Part shown: positions 1 to 7,342 of the stretch, in pieces
Numbering within the stretch: position 1 is the stretch's first letter
How the letters are laid out: each line of letters starts with the position of its first letter
Source: Cohnella sp. GbtcB17
Lineage (GTDB): Bacteria > Bacillota > Bacilli > Paenibacillales > Paenibacillaceae
NCBI RefSeq assembly: GCF_019091135.1
Contig: NZ_JAGXJW010000044.1
Coordinates: forward strand, 1 to 64,000
Length of the DNA stretch: 64,000 bases
Reading direction: 5' to 3'
The notes under the pieces: model-generated
Seen by the model: only the letters and a program-made list of their open reading frames with translations
What the model was told of the DNA's origin: nothing
Databases searched by the model: none
Position numbers and translations under genes: made by a program

Positions 1-2
1 AG

Positions 3-302
3 CGGATCGGCCGGGTGCACCGTCTCGGGCAGACCGAGGACGTGAAGATTTACAACCTTTGCACGTACGGAACGATCGAAGAGCATATCGTTCACCTGCT
101 GCACGAGAAAATCAATATGTTCGAATCGGTCATCGGCGAGCTCGACGAAATCGTGGAGCGCATGGAGCGCGAAGAATCGCTCGAGAAGCGGCTCGCCAAA
201 ATGCTGCTGGACGCGAAGGACGAAGGCGAGCTGCGCAGCCGCATCGACGGCCTCGGCGACTCGCTGCTTCGGACCAAGGCGCAGGTGGAAAAGGAGGTAT
301 AG
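3..302 (+). CDS. SNF2-family DNA/RNA helicase, C-terminal fragment (YqhH-like)
   Basis: This is the last 99 residues of a SNF2/Rad54-type helicase; the 5' part lies outside the window. The visible start holds helicase motif VI (GRVHRLGQTEDV), with the arginines that contact ATP, followed by a typical acidic, helical tail. The next gene is a YqhG homologue; in Bacillus subtilis yqhG and yqhH (a SNF2 helicase) are neighbours, which supports the name. The ribosome binding site of yqhG lies inside the last codons of this gene, so the two are probably co-transcribed and translationally linked. The family acts on nucleic acid in the cytoplasm; its substrate here is unknown. Confidence 0.9.
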   Translation, partial: RIGRVHRLGQTEDVKIYNLCTYGTIEEHIVHLLHEKINMFESVIGELDEIVERMEREESLEKRLAKMLLDAKDEGELRSRIDGLGDSLLRTKAQVEKEV

Positions 303-305
303 CGC

Positions 306-1232
306 ATGAAGGCCAGACAGGTCGAAAAATTCGTCATGTCCTATCTCGAAGCGACGGGCTGCGACATCATCGAAAAAACGAAAGGCGGCGTCACGGTCAG
401 GCTGTCTCCGGAGGCGGACAAGCGATTGACGAACCGCCCCTACTATTGGGGCTTCGTGGAACGCACCGGCACGCCTCCGGAGACACTAACGTTCTCCTGG
501 CAGTTCGGGCGCGACGACGACGATGCCGCGGACCTTGAAGAGGCGCCGACCGCCGCCGAGCAGCAAGGGACGCCGGACGCCGCTCCGGGACTTTCTCCCC
601 TGGGCTTCAACATCGCCCCCGTGCGCGTGCTGCGCGAGGACCTGTACTTCGGATCGGGGCGGCTCGCTCAGATCTTCGGCGCGGTAAGGGACGGCGGGCG
701 CTGCGTCGCCATGTTCGAGGAGCCGCCGCGCGGGCGGGCGGACCGGCTCGGCTCGAACCCGTACACGGCATGGCTCGGCGTCAACTTCAAGGTGGACTAC
801 GAATGCGACATGAAGCGTGAGGAAATGTACGGCTGGGGCATCTCTCTGGCCACCGGCTACATTGACGAGCGGTTTCTGGACGGGCTGCGCGGTCGGAAGC
901 TGACGCCGAAGCTTCCCTCCAACGTACATCTGCTGCCGAACGGGCTGTCGCTCAAGAAGGCGATGAACCAGCTCGAGCAGGCGCTCGAGCGCAAGCTGAG
1001 GTCGGGCGACTTCGTCTGGGCGGCCGAGGCCGAGGACCGGCGTCAGGACGAGCTGCGGCGCATTCGCTCCTACTACGATCCGATGATCGGACGGGCGACG
1101 ACCGACGAAGAAAAGGAGACGCTGTCGCAGCGGCTCGCCCAACGTGAGTCCGAGATCGACTGGCAGTACCGGCCGAGAGTGACGTTATCCGTCATGAACT
1201 GCGGGCTCTTCCATCTGCCGGGCATTCATTAG
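306..1232 (+). CDS. yqhG: YqhG family protein
   Basis: The protein of 308 residues matches the Bacillales YqhG family in length and in its start (MKARQVEKFVMSYLEATGCD, then a GGVTVRLSPEADK segment). The function is not established. There is no signal peptide or membrane segment, and the C-terminal half is charged and helical, so it is probably cytoplasmic. The start is set by an AAGGAGG motif inside the end of the helicase gene, with only three bases between the two genes. That arrangement and the conserved pairing with the SNF2 helicase suggest the two proteins work together. Confidence 0.85.
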   Translation: MKARQVEKFVMSYLEATGCDIIEKTKGGVTVRLSPEADKRLTNRPYYWGFVERTGTPPETLTFSWQFGRDDDDAADLEEAPTAAEQQGTPDAAPGLSPLGFNIAPVRVLREDLYFGSGRLAQIFGAVRDGGRCVAMFEEPPRGRADRLGSNPYTAWLGVNFKVDYECDMKREEMYGWGISLATGYIDERFLDGLRGRKLTPKLPSNVHLLPNGLSLKKAMNQLEQALERKLRSGDFVWAAEAEDRRQDELRRIRSYYDPMIGRATTDEEKETLSQRLAQRESEIDWQYRPRVTLSVMNCGLFHLPGIH

Positions 1233-1369
1233 CGCTCTTTAGCCCCGTTGCGACAAAAATAGAAGCCTTGCAAGACGAGCCGCCGGACAGCATCCGGCAC
1301 CATCGGCGGCGCGGCTTCGGTACAATGTACGGACAAGCCCGAACAATCCAACGACCAAAGGTGATTACG

Positions 1370-2269
1370 ATGCAAAAAGCCAACCGGTTTGCCGCCGGCC
1401 GAACGCTGCTGCTCGTCCTTCTGCTCTCCGCCTTAAGCGCCATGCAAGCAGCCCGCTCCGCCGCCGCGCCAATGCCGGATTCCGCCGATCCGGCTCGATG
1501 CGCCGCCGCCATCGTGGCGCAGCTGTCCGCGCAGCCTGGCTTTGCACTATGGAAGACGGGCTCGCCTCGCGTCGAGGCGCTCGGTCCCGGCACCCACGGC
1601 TGGCTCGCGACCGTCGTCGGCCCGAAGGGCGCCCCGCTCGGTTATGCCGTCGTTTACGCCGCTGAAGACGGCTCCTGCAGGCTGGGCGAATACGGCCTCG
1701 GTCCCAAGCCGCTGTTCGATACGGCGACGCTTCGCATGGCGCTGGCGGCAGGCGGCTACATCCCGAGCGCGGGCTCGAACGCTTTTCGCACGATCAAGCA
1801 TTATATTCACCCGTTCGCCGCGGCCTGGGAGGTGAAGCTCGCGAAGGAGACGCTCTGGCTGGACGCAAAATCGGCCGAGCTGCTGCCTGTCAACGACGAA
1901 GCGCAGTGGATGGCGGCCGCGGCAAGCGAACCATATATGCCCGAGGACTCGCTTCCAGGCAAGCCCGGCGAACTTCGCCTGCCGGACAACGCCGCCGACA
2001 CGTTCGATCCTTACGAGCGGCTGTCATGGCTGCTGGGCGACAAGCCGTTCGCCCCCCAGCCGGATCGGTTGATCGCCCGCATCAAGGCGAACGATCGCCT
2101 GGTATATGTCGCCCAGCCGCTCGGCGACAAGATGCTGTACGCGCAGTCCGTCGTCGGCTACCAGCGCTGGCAAAGCGGCCGCCTCGATCTTGCGCTCGAC
2201 ATGAACGGCTGGCGCTTTATTCCGCTCGACGCGCTCGCGAAGACTGGCAACGGCCTTTTTTATTGCTAA
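1370..2269 (+). CDS. secreted protein of unknown function
   Basis: The protein has 299 residues from the ATG at 1370, chosen because AAAGGTGA lies just upstream and because it begins a good signal peptide: MQKANR, a leucine-rich core, then a small-residue cleavage region ending near SAAA. The open frame extends 34 codons further upstream without a ribosome binding site. No catalytic motif is recognised. The mature part is rich in tryptophan, proline and aspartate and is likely to be exported and soluble. It is monocistronic and ends at a bidirectional terminator shared with yqzE. Confidence 0.7.
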   Translation: MQKANRFAAGRTLLLVLLLSALSAMQAARSAAAPMPDSADPARCAAAIVAQLSAQPGFALWKTGSPRVEALGPGTHGWLATVVGPKGAPLGYAVVYAAEDGSCRLGEYGLGPKPLFDTATLRMALAAGGYIPSAGSNAFRTIKHYIHPFAAAWEVKLAKETLWLDAKSAELLPVNDEAQWMAAAASEPYMPEDSLPGKPGELRLPDNAADTFDPYERLSWLLGDKPFAPQPDRLIARIKANDRLVYVAQPLGDKMLYAQSVVGYQRWQSGRLDLALDMNGWRFIPLDALAKTGNGLFYC

Positions 2270-2284
2270 TTCGACCGGTTATGC

Positions 2285-2345
2285 AAAAAAGAGCCCGCGG
2301 CGCCCGTGGTCGTCAGACCCGAGCCGCAGGCTCTTCTTCTTTTTT
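2285..2345. terminator. bidirectional terminator
   Basis: Arms at 2291-2301 and 2323-2333 (GAGCC, mismatch, GCGGC) are followed by a T-rich tract on the plus strand and preceded by six A on the other side, so the hairpin can end both the secreted-protein gene and yqzE. The end of the yqzE reading frame lies inside it. Confidence 0.75.
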
Positions 2346-2516
2346 GCGTCCGGCCCACCAGATACGAATGCCGAGCGGCAGCAGCTGGCCGAACCAGCGG
2401 ATCGCCCAGGGCTCGCGCTTTTTTTTGCGCCGCTCGCGGCGTTCGTCCGCAGGCAGGTTCATATAGGCGACCGACCGTTCAGCCACGTACTTCAAATAAT
2501 CCGTCGTATCGCTCAT
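2313..2516 (-). CDS. yqzE: YqzE family small protein
   Basis: This 67-residue protein begins MSDTTDYLKYVAERSVAYMN and continues with a basic RRERRKKKRE stretch and a hydrophobic segment (WFGQLLPLGIRIWW), the layout of the YqzE family in Bacillales. In B. subtilis the gene lies by the comG competence operon, but no com genes are in this window. The start has a strong GGGAGGT site. One membrane-associated helix is likely. It follows nasC on the same strand after 57 bases and could be read through from it. Confidence 0.75.
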   Translation of the reverse strand: MSDTTDYLKYVAERSVAYMNLPADERRERRKKKREPWAIRWFGQLLPLGIRIWWAGRKKEEEPAARV

Positions 2517-2573
2517 CGGGCTTACCTCCCTCGCGATGCTTGATGAGGTCAGTTTGCCCGTCTGCGTACGCTT

Positions 2574-4745
2574 TTATCCCTCCGCCTCGTTCAAAGCGGC
2601 CAGATCGGACGCGTTCAGCGCCCGGATTCGCACAGCGGACGTTTTAAAGTCCGGCATTTTGCAAAAGGGATCGAGCAGCGGGTTGGTGGCGTTGTTGACG
2701 TTTTGCACGCCGCCCCAGTGCATCGGGACGAACACGGTGTCCTCCCGGATGTCGGCCGTCAGCCGGCTGCGCACGATCATGCTGCCTCTTCGCGACGCGA
2801 CCCGCACGAGCTCGCCGTCTCCGATGCGGTAGCGCTCGGCCGTGCGCGGATGGATCTCTATGACGTTCTCGAGCTCCCTGGCGAGCAGCGTCGGGCTGCG
2901 CCGCGTCTGGACCCCGGTTAAATAGTGGGACAGCATCCGGCCGTTGGTCATAACGAGCGGGTACGCTTCGTCCTCCGTTTCCCCCGGCACGTCATGTACT
3001 GCCTTCGCGAATGCGGCTTTGCCGTCCGGATGCGCGAATTTCCGCTCGAACAGCCGCGCCGTGCCCGGTCCCTCCGGATCGGAGCAAGGCCAGTAGACGC
3101 CGCCCTCTTTCCTGATACGCTCGTAAGTGATGCCGTAATAGTCCGCGGCGCCGCCCTTGCTCGCAAGTCGGAGCTCCTCGAAGATCTGCTCCGCCGTCGA
3201 GTAAGGGAAGTACGCGTCTTTGCCCAGCCGTGCCGCAAGGTCGGAAAGAATGCGCCAATCGTGGCGGGCTTCCCCGGGCGCCGGACGGTCGCCGCCCCGC
3301 AGCAGCACGCGGCCCTCGAGATTCGTGAGCGTGCCTTCATTTTCCATAAACGCGGTCGCGGGCAGAACGAGATCGGCCATGAGCGCCGTCTCCGAGAGGA
3401 ACAGATCCGCCACGACGAGAAAATCGAGGCGACGCAAGCCTTCTGCCACGAAGTCCGCGTTCGGGTTCGAAACGACGGGATTGGAGGACATGACGAGCAG
3501 CGCGCGGATGTCCCGTTTGTGGACGAACTCCATCATTTCGTAGGCGGAGACGCCCTTGCCCGGCAGATCGGCCGGGTCGACGCCCCATACGCTCGCGACG
3601 TAGGCGCGGTCTTCCGGGTTTTCGATGAGCCGATAGCCGGGGAGCTGATCCGCCTTTTGCCCGTGCTCCCTGCCTCCCTGACCGTTACCTTGTCCGGTGA
3701 CGGCGCCGTATCCGCAGCCGGGCTTGCCGATCTTGCCGGTAGCGAGGATCAGGTTCAGGAACGCCCGCACGGCCATGTGGCCGTCGCGATGCTGCTCGAC
3801 GCCGCGCGCGGTGAAGATCATGCCGGTGGCCGCCTTCCCGAAAGCGCGGGCCGCCTGCCTGATGTCTTCCTCGTCGACGCCGGTCAGCGACGCGATATCG
3901 GCCAGGTCGAGCGACGAGACGTAGGACAAGACGTCCTCGAAGCCGCTCGTACGCGAGGCGATGAACGGTGCATTCGTCAGCTTTTCTTCGACGATGACTT
4001 TGAGCAGGCCGTTCGCGAGCGCCAGGTCCGTGCCGGGCTTCACTTTCAGATGAATGTCGGCCATCTCGGCCGTCTTCGTCTTCCTGGGGTCGATGACGAT
4101 GATGCGGGCGCCGTTCTCTTTGGCCTTCGTAAAGTACGGCATCAGCGTCGGCTGGCATTCCGCGATGTTCGTACCGGCCAACACGATGCACTCGGTCTGC
4201 GTCACTTCGGACAGCGGATTGGTCAGCCCCCGGTCGAGACCGAACGTTTTGACGCCTGCCGACGCCGCTGCCGACATGCAAAATCGGCCGTTGTAATCGA
4301 TGTACCTCGTCCCGAGCGCCACGCGCGCGAACTTGCCGAGCACATACGCGGACTCGTTGGTGAGCGAGCCGCCGCCGTAGAGGCCGACGGCGTCCGCGCC
4401 ACGCTCCGCCTGGATGGCGGAAAAGCGATCCGCCACGATGTTCAGCGCCTCCTCCCAGGAAATCTCTCTGAAGGCGCCGTCTGTCTTGAGCAGCGGCATC
4501 AGCAGCCGTTCACGGCTCAGCGCGTGCTGATACGCATTGATGCCTTTGACGCATAGCCGTCCTTCGGACGCGGCGTTGGGTAGCCCTTCGATCTTGTACG
4601 TCGGCCGCCGGTCCGTATGCCGCTCCTCGATGACTCGCATCTTGCACTGAACGCTGCAGAACGGGCACTGCGTATCGAAGCTTGCCTGATTTGCCTGGCT
4701 TGATTGTTTTGCTTGGCTTGCCTGGTTTGTCTGCGCGGCCTGCAT
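2574..4745 (-). CDS. nasC: assimilatory nitrate reductase catalytic subunit
   Basis: This 723-residue molybdopterin oxidoreductase reduces nitrate to nitrite for nitrogen assimilation. The N-terminal [4Fe-4S] ligands are visible as C27-x2-C30-x3-C34 and C65, followed by KG as in nitrate reductases and formate dehydrogenases. The C-terminal molybdopterin-dinucleotide domain follows the motif PLVMTNGRMLSHYLTG. There is no Tat signal, so it acts in the cytoplasm. It is the second gene after nasB, with a good AAGGAGG site. Residues 2-22 form a low-complexity Q/A/S stretch encoded by short degenerate repeats, which is not typical of the family. Formate dehydrogenase is the main alternative, but the neighbours (nasB, narK, nirBD nearby) favour nitrate. 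Confidence 0.88.
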   Translation of the reverse strand: MQAAQTNQASQAKQSSQANQASFDTQCPFCSVQCKMRVIEERHTDRRPTYKIEGLPNAASEGRLCVKGINAYQHALSRERLLMPLLKTDGAFREISWEEALNIVADRFSAIQAERGADAVGLYGGGSLTNESAYVLGKFARVALGTRYIDYNGRFCMSAAASAGVKTFGLDRGLTNPLSEVTQTECIVLAGTNIAECQPTLMPYFTKAKENGARIIVIDPRKTKTAEMADIHLKVKPGTDLALANGLLKVIVEEKLTNAPFIASRTSGFEDVLSYVSSLDLADIASLTGVDEEDIRQAARAFGKAATGMIFTARGVEQHRDGHMAVRAFLNLILATGKIGKPGCGYGAVTGQGNGQGGREHGQKADQLPGYRLIENPEDRAYVASVWGVDPADLPGKGVSAYEMMEFVHKRDIRALLVMSSNPVVSNPNADFVAEGLRRLDFLVVADLFLSETALMADLVLPATAFMENEGTLTNLEGRVLLRGGDRPAPGEARHDWRILSDLAARLGKDAYFPYSTAEQIFEELRLASKGGAADYYGITYERIRKEGGVYWPCSDPEGPGTARLFERKFAHPDGKAAFAKAVHDVPGETEDEAYPLVMTNGRMLSHYLTGVQTRRSPTLLARELENVIEIHPRTAERYRIGDGELVRVASRRGSMIVRSRLTADIREDTVFVPMHWGGVQNVNNATNPLLDPFCKMPDFKTSAVRIRALNASDLAALNEAEG

Positions 4746-4820
4746 GGGCTAATCCTCCTTATGCGAGGCCGGCGCTTTCGCCGGCCGCTCTCCTTCTTGC
4801 TTACTTGCTTCAAACGCGGG

Positions 4821-6899
4821 TCAATTCGCGCCAACCGCGATGCTTTCCGCCAGCAGCGCTTCGCGGGCTTCGGCGTCGAGCAGCCGCTCGCGCGCGGCGG
4901 TCAGTCCGATCCGCTCCAACCATCGCCAGACCGGCTCGCCGTAGTCCGCCTCCGCCCGGTACCACCTGAGCAGCGCTTCGGCCATCTCGAGCGCCGTATC
5001 CGCCGACGGCTCCACGGCGATGAGCTGCGCTTGCTTGACCGGCCGCTCCGCATGGCCCCCCGCGTACAACTCCCAGCCTGCCGGCGCCCGGTTGAGACCG
5101 ACATCTCGGACGAGCAGGCCGACCGGTTCGGCGGCCGAGCCCGCGACGGCAACGTGCACCCGGCTTGGCAGCGCGGCATCCGCGAGCCTGCGGCGCAGCG
5201 ATTCGCCCATGCCCGCGGACAACCCCGCCATGGACTCGCTGCGATCAAGCGTCACCGTCCCGACATGAACGATCAGTCGGCCTTCATCCACGGCTGCGCC
5301 GTACGAGCCGGTATAATATCGCAGCGCGCGCCTGCAGACGACGCAGCCGTCAGCCGTCCGCCATTCCAATGCGGCCATCGCCTCCGCAGGCGCGTGCAAG
5401 CCCTTCTCCGCGAGCGCGCGTCGAAGCGCGCGATGCCCAAGCGGCGTGCAGTCGCATACCGCAGGGTCGGGCGGCGCGGCCGAGGCGGCGCCGGCCAGCG
5501 CCGCGCGCAGGATCGCCTCGACCATGCCGCTGCAGCCCCCGCAGGAGCTCGACGCCTTCGTCCGCTCCCGGACGAGCGCAAGGGTATCCGAGCCGTCCTC
5601 CGTCACCGAGCGGACGATCGCGCCTTTGCATACGCCGTTGCAGCCGCACACCGTATCCGCGTCCGCCATCGCCGCGGCAGCCGCGTCGCTTGTGCCGCCG
5701 GCTTGCGCCCCGCTCGCCGGCGTTCGCGCCAGCGCCTCGACCTTCGAGCGCCGCTTCAAATGGCCGAGGAGTGTCTGCCCTTCGTCCGTATCCCCATACA
5801 GGACGACGCCCGCGATACGCCCGTTTTCCGCGGTGACCCGTTTGTACGTCCCCCGCAAGCCATCGTAAGCCTGCAGCACCGTGTTTGCTTCTCCATCGCG
5901 CACGACGCCGGCCGAGAACACGTTAATGCCCGATACTTTTAACTGCGCATAGGGCATGCTCCCGACATAAGGCTCGGTCTCAAGGCCGCAGACGACACGC
6001 GCCAGCACCTTGCCCTGCTCGTAGAGCGGCGCCACGAGCCCATACGCGATGCCTCTGTGCTCCGCACATTCGCCGACCGCGTAGACGTCCGGCACGTTCG
6101 TTTCCATATAATCGTTCACGATCATCGCCCGATTCGTCTCGATGCCGCTCGCCTTCGCGAATGCGACGTTCGGACTGATGCCGACCGACAGGACGATGAG
6201 ATCGGCTTCAAGCTTCGTGCCGTCGGCGAACAGCAGACCTTCCGCACGCTTGCGTCCGAAAATCCGCGTCGTCGTCTTGCCCAACCTGAATCGCATGCCT
6301 TGTTGTTCCAGTGCGGCACGAAGCAATTCGGCCGACATGCGGTCGAGCTGGCGGTTCATCAGAAAGGGCGAGTTGTGGACGACTTCAACCTCCATGCCCA
6401 AATTGAGCAGCCCCCTGGCCGCCTCCAGACCGAGCAGCCCCCCGCCTATAACCGCAGCCTTGCGGTATTTGGCGGCGGCCTCCATGATCTGCCGGCAATC
6501 GTCGATCGTCCGAAATGCCAGCACGCCGGGCTTGCCGGCGCCGGGAAGCGGCGGCACGAAGGCGGACGAGCCGGTCGCAAGAATGAGCTTGTCGTATTCG
6601 TAGCGCTGCCCCGAATCGGTCTCCACGCTTCGTTCGCTTGCGCGTACGCGTACGACCGATTGTCCCGTGAGCAGCCGGATGCCCCGCTCCGCATACCAGG
6701 CCCAATCGTTCAGAATGATGTCCTGAAGCGACGTCCCCCCTTGCAGCACCTTGGAGAGCAGAATGCGATTGTAGTTCGGCGTCGGCTCCTTGCCGATGAC
6801 GGTGACGTCGAAGGCATACGGCGCCAACGCGAGAATCTCTTCGAGGCATCGAATGCCGGCCATGCCGTTGCCGACCAGTACGAGCTTGGGCTTGGTCAT
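4821..6899 (-). CDS. nasB: nitrate reductase electron-transfer subunit, NirB-like flavoprotein
   Basis: The 692-residue protein carries electrons from NAD(P)H to NasC. An FAD-binding motif (VLVGNGMAGIRCLEEI) opens the protein, a second Rossmann motif (AAVIGGGLLGLEAARGL) sits near residue 145, and a BFD-type [2Fe-2S] domain with CGCNGVC and CGGC cysteines lies near 415-465. A partial nitrite/sulphite reductase half-domain follows, but the siroheme/[4Fe-4S] cysteines present in NirB of this window are absent, as expected for NasB. The start at 6899 is preferred over an upstream in-frame one because of its AAGGAG site and because it removes a leader that lies over the attenuator. Expression is probably controlled by the leader RNA at 6946-7010. 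Confidence 0.85.
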   Translation of the reverse strand: MTKPKLVLVGNGMAGIRCLEEILALAPYAFDVTVIGKEPTPNYNRILLSKVLQGGTSLQDIILNDWAWYAERGIRLLTGQSVVRVRASERSVETDSGQRYEYDKLILATGSSAFVPPLPGAGKPGVLAFRTIDDCRQIMEAAAKYRKAAVIGGGLLGLEAARGLLNLGMEVEVVHNSPFLMNRQLDRMSAELLRAALEQQGMRFRLGKTTTRIFGRKRAEGLLFADGTKLEADLIVLSVGISPNVAFAKASGIETNRAMIVNDYMETNVPDVYAVGECAEHRGIAYGLVAPLYEQGKVLARVVCGLETEPYVGSMPYAQLKVSGINVFSAGVVRDGEANTVLQAYDGLRGTYKRVTAENGRIAGVVLYGDTDEGQTLLGHLKRRSKVEALARTPASGAQAGGTSDAAAAAMADADTVCGCNGVCKGAIVRSVTEDGSDTLALVRERTKASSSCGGCSGMVEAILRAALAGAASAAPPDPAVCDCTPLGHRALRRALAEKGLHAPAEAMAALEWRTADGCVVCRRALRYYTGSYGAAVDEGRLIVHVGTVTLDRSESMAGLSAGMGESLRRRLADAALPSRVHVAVAGSAAEPVGLLVRDVGLNRAPAGWELYAGGHAERPVKQAQLIAVEPSADTALEMAEALLRWYRAEADYGEPVWRWLERIGLTAARERLLDAEAREALLAESIAVGAN

Positions 6900-6945
6900 G
6901 GATACTCTCCTTCCTGCGCCGCGGCACATTCCCGAAAAAGTGCGC

Positions 6946-6975
6946 AAAAAACCCGTCCCCTCCATCAGGGGCGGG
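6946..6975 (-). terminator. intrinsic terminator in the nasB leader (attenuator)
   Basis: On the minus strand CCCG-CCCCT pairs with AGGGG-A-CGGG (nine pairs, one bulged A, a five-base loop) and six T follow. It lies between the nas promoter and the nasB start, so transcription must pass it for nas expression. It sits 17 bases downstream of the hexaloop hairpin. Confidence 0.8.
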
Positions 6976-6990
6976 CTGCGTCGCCGTTTT

Positions 6991-7010
6991 CGGGCACGTC
7001 GTTGTGCCTC
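6991..7010 (-). promoter_or_regulatory. ANTAR-type hexaloop hairpin in the nasB leader
   Basis: The minus strand reads GGCAC, loop AACGAC, GTGCC (6993-7008), extendable by CG/CG with one bulged A. The six-base loop has A at position 1 and G at position 4, the residues recognised by ANTAR-domain antiterminators. The loop is identical to that of the second narK leader hairpin. Only one such hairpin fits between the likely transcription start near 7017 and the terminator. Confidence 0.65.
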
Positions 7011-7023
7011 GGATTCTCCAATA

Positions 7024-7052
7024 AGCATAGGTGCTGATCGTTTTCATGTCAA
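7024..7052 (-). promoter_or_regulatory. nasBC promoter (sigma-A type)
   Basis: On the minus strand TTGACA (7052-7047) is followed after 17 bases by TATGCT (7029-7024). The predicted start near 7017 gives a leader of about 118 bases before nasB that holds the hexaloop hairpin and the terminator. Confidence 0.65.
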
Positions 7053-7063
7053 TAATCATTACT
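7047..7063. promoter_or_regulatory. possible GlnR/TnrA-type operator
   Basis: TGTCAATAATCATTACT matches the TGTNA-N7-TNACA consensus of the nitrogen regulators GlnR and TnrA at seven of eight fixed positions. It overlaps the -35 box of the nasBC promoter and lies about 70 bases upstream of the narK promoter, a fitting place for nitrogen control of both genes. Confidence 0.4.
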
Positions 7064-7129
7064 TAATATTATATATATTCTCTAAATGGTGTAAGGATAA
7101 CGGCCATTTTTATTATTATGTTATATATC

Positions 7130-7159
7130 TTGACATGTCTTTTGCAGCCCCTGTATAAT
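7130..7159 (+). promoter_or_regulatory. narK promoter
   Basis: TTGACA (7130-7135) and TATAAT (7154-7159) are perfect sigma-A boxes, 18 bases apart, with TG directly before the -10 box. The transcript would start near 7166, one base before the first leader hairpin. Confidence 0.8.
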
Positions 7160-7166
7160 CCAAATT

Positions 7167-7220
7167 GGCTCACAATGACGTGACCGAAAGCATCCGATCG
7201 CCCGGTACAACGACGTACCG
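7167..7220 (+). promoter_or_regulatory. ANTAR dual-hexaloop RNA element in the narK leader
   Basis: Two hairpins follow the transcription start. P1 (7167-7185) pairs GG-c-TCAC with GTGACC around the loop AATGAC. P2 (7203-7220) pairs CGGTAC perfectly with GTACCG around the loop AACGAC. Both six-base loops have A1 and G4, and the hairpins are 17 bases apart. This is the two-hairpin target described for ANTAR regulators such as EutV and NasR. No ANTAR protein is encoded in the window. Confidence 0.75.
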
Positions 7221-7264
7221 CGCACTGGGGTGTCACTTTCGCCATGGTCAAGGTGCGTCTTTTT
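7220..7264 (+). terminator. possible attenuator in the narK leader
   Basis: CGCAC (7221-7225) can pair with GTGCG (7253-7257), directly before TCTTTTT. The left arm begins where hairpin P2 ends, so P2 stability could affect its folding. The stem is short and its loop long, so the call is tentative. Confidence 0.35.
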
Positions 7265-7302
7265 GATTTTCCGACCTCCGCCATGGCGCGTGACGACACC
7301 CA
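7228..7302 (+). promoter_or_regulatory. long interrupted inverted repeat before the narK ribosome binding site
   Basis: CGCCATGG (7240-7247) is complementary to CCATGGCG (7281-7288), and the flanks GGGTGTCAC and GTGACGACACCC extend the stem. The T-rich tract of the possible attenuator lies in its loop, so the two structures are mutually exclusive. It may be the alternative fold of a riboregulatory switch. Confidence 0.5.
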
Positions 7303-7342
7303 AGCCATATGTGACCTTGTATATCATGGGAGGCGGATTCGA

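Noticed and set aside
6897-7028. Longer NasB beginning at 7028
   Set aside because: The extra 43 residues would be encoded by the attenuator leader and lack a ribosome binding site; the ATG at 6899 has AAGGAG.
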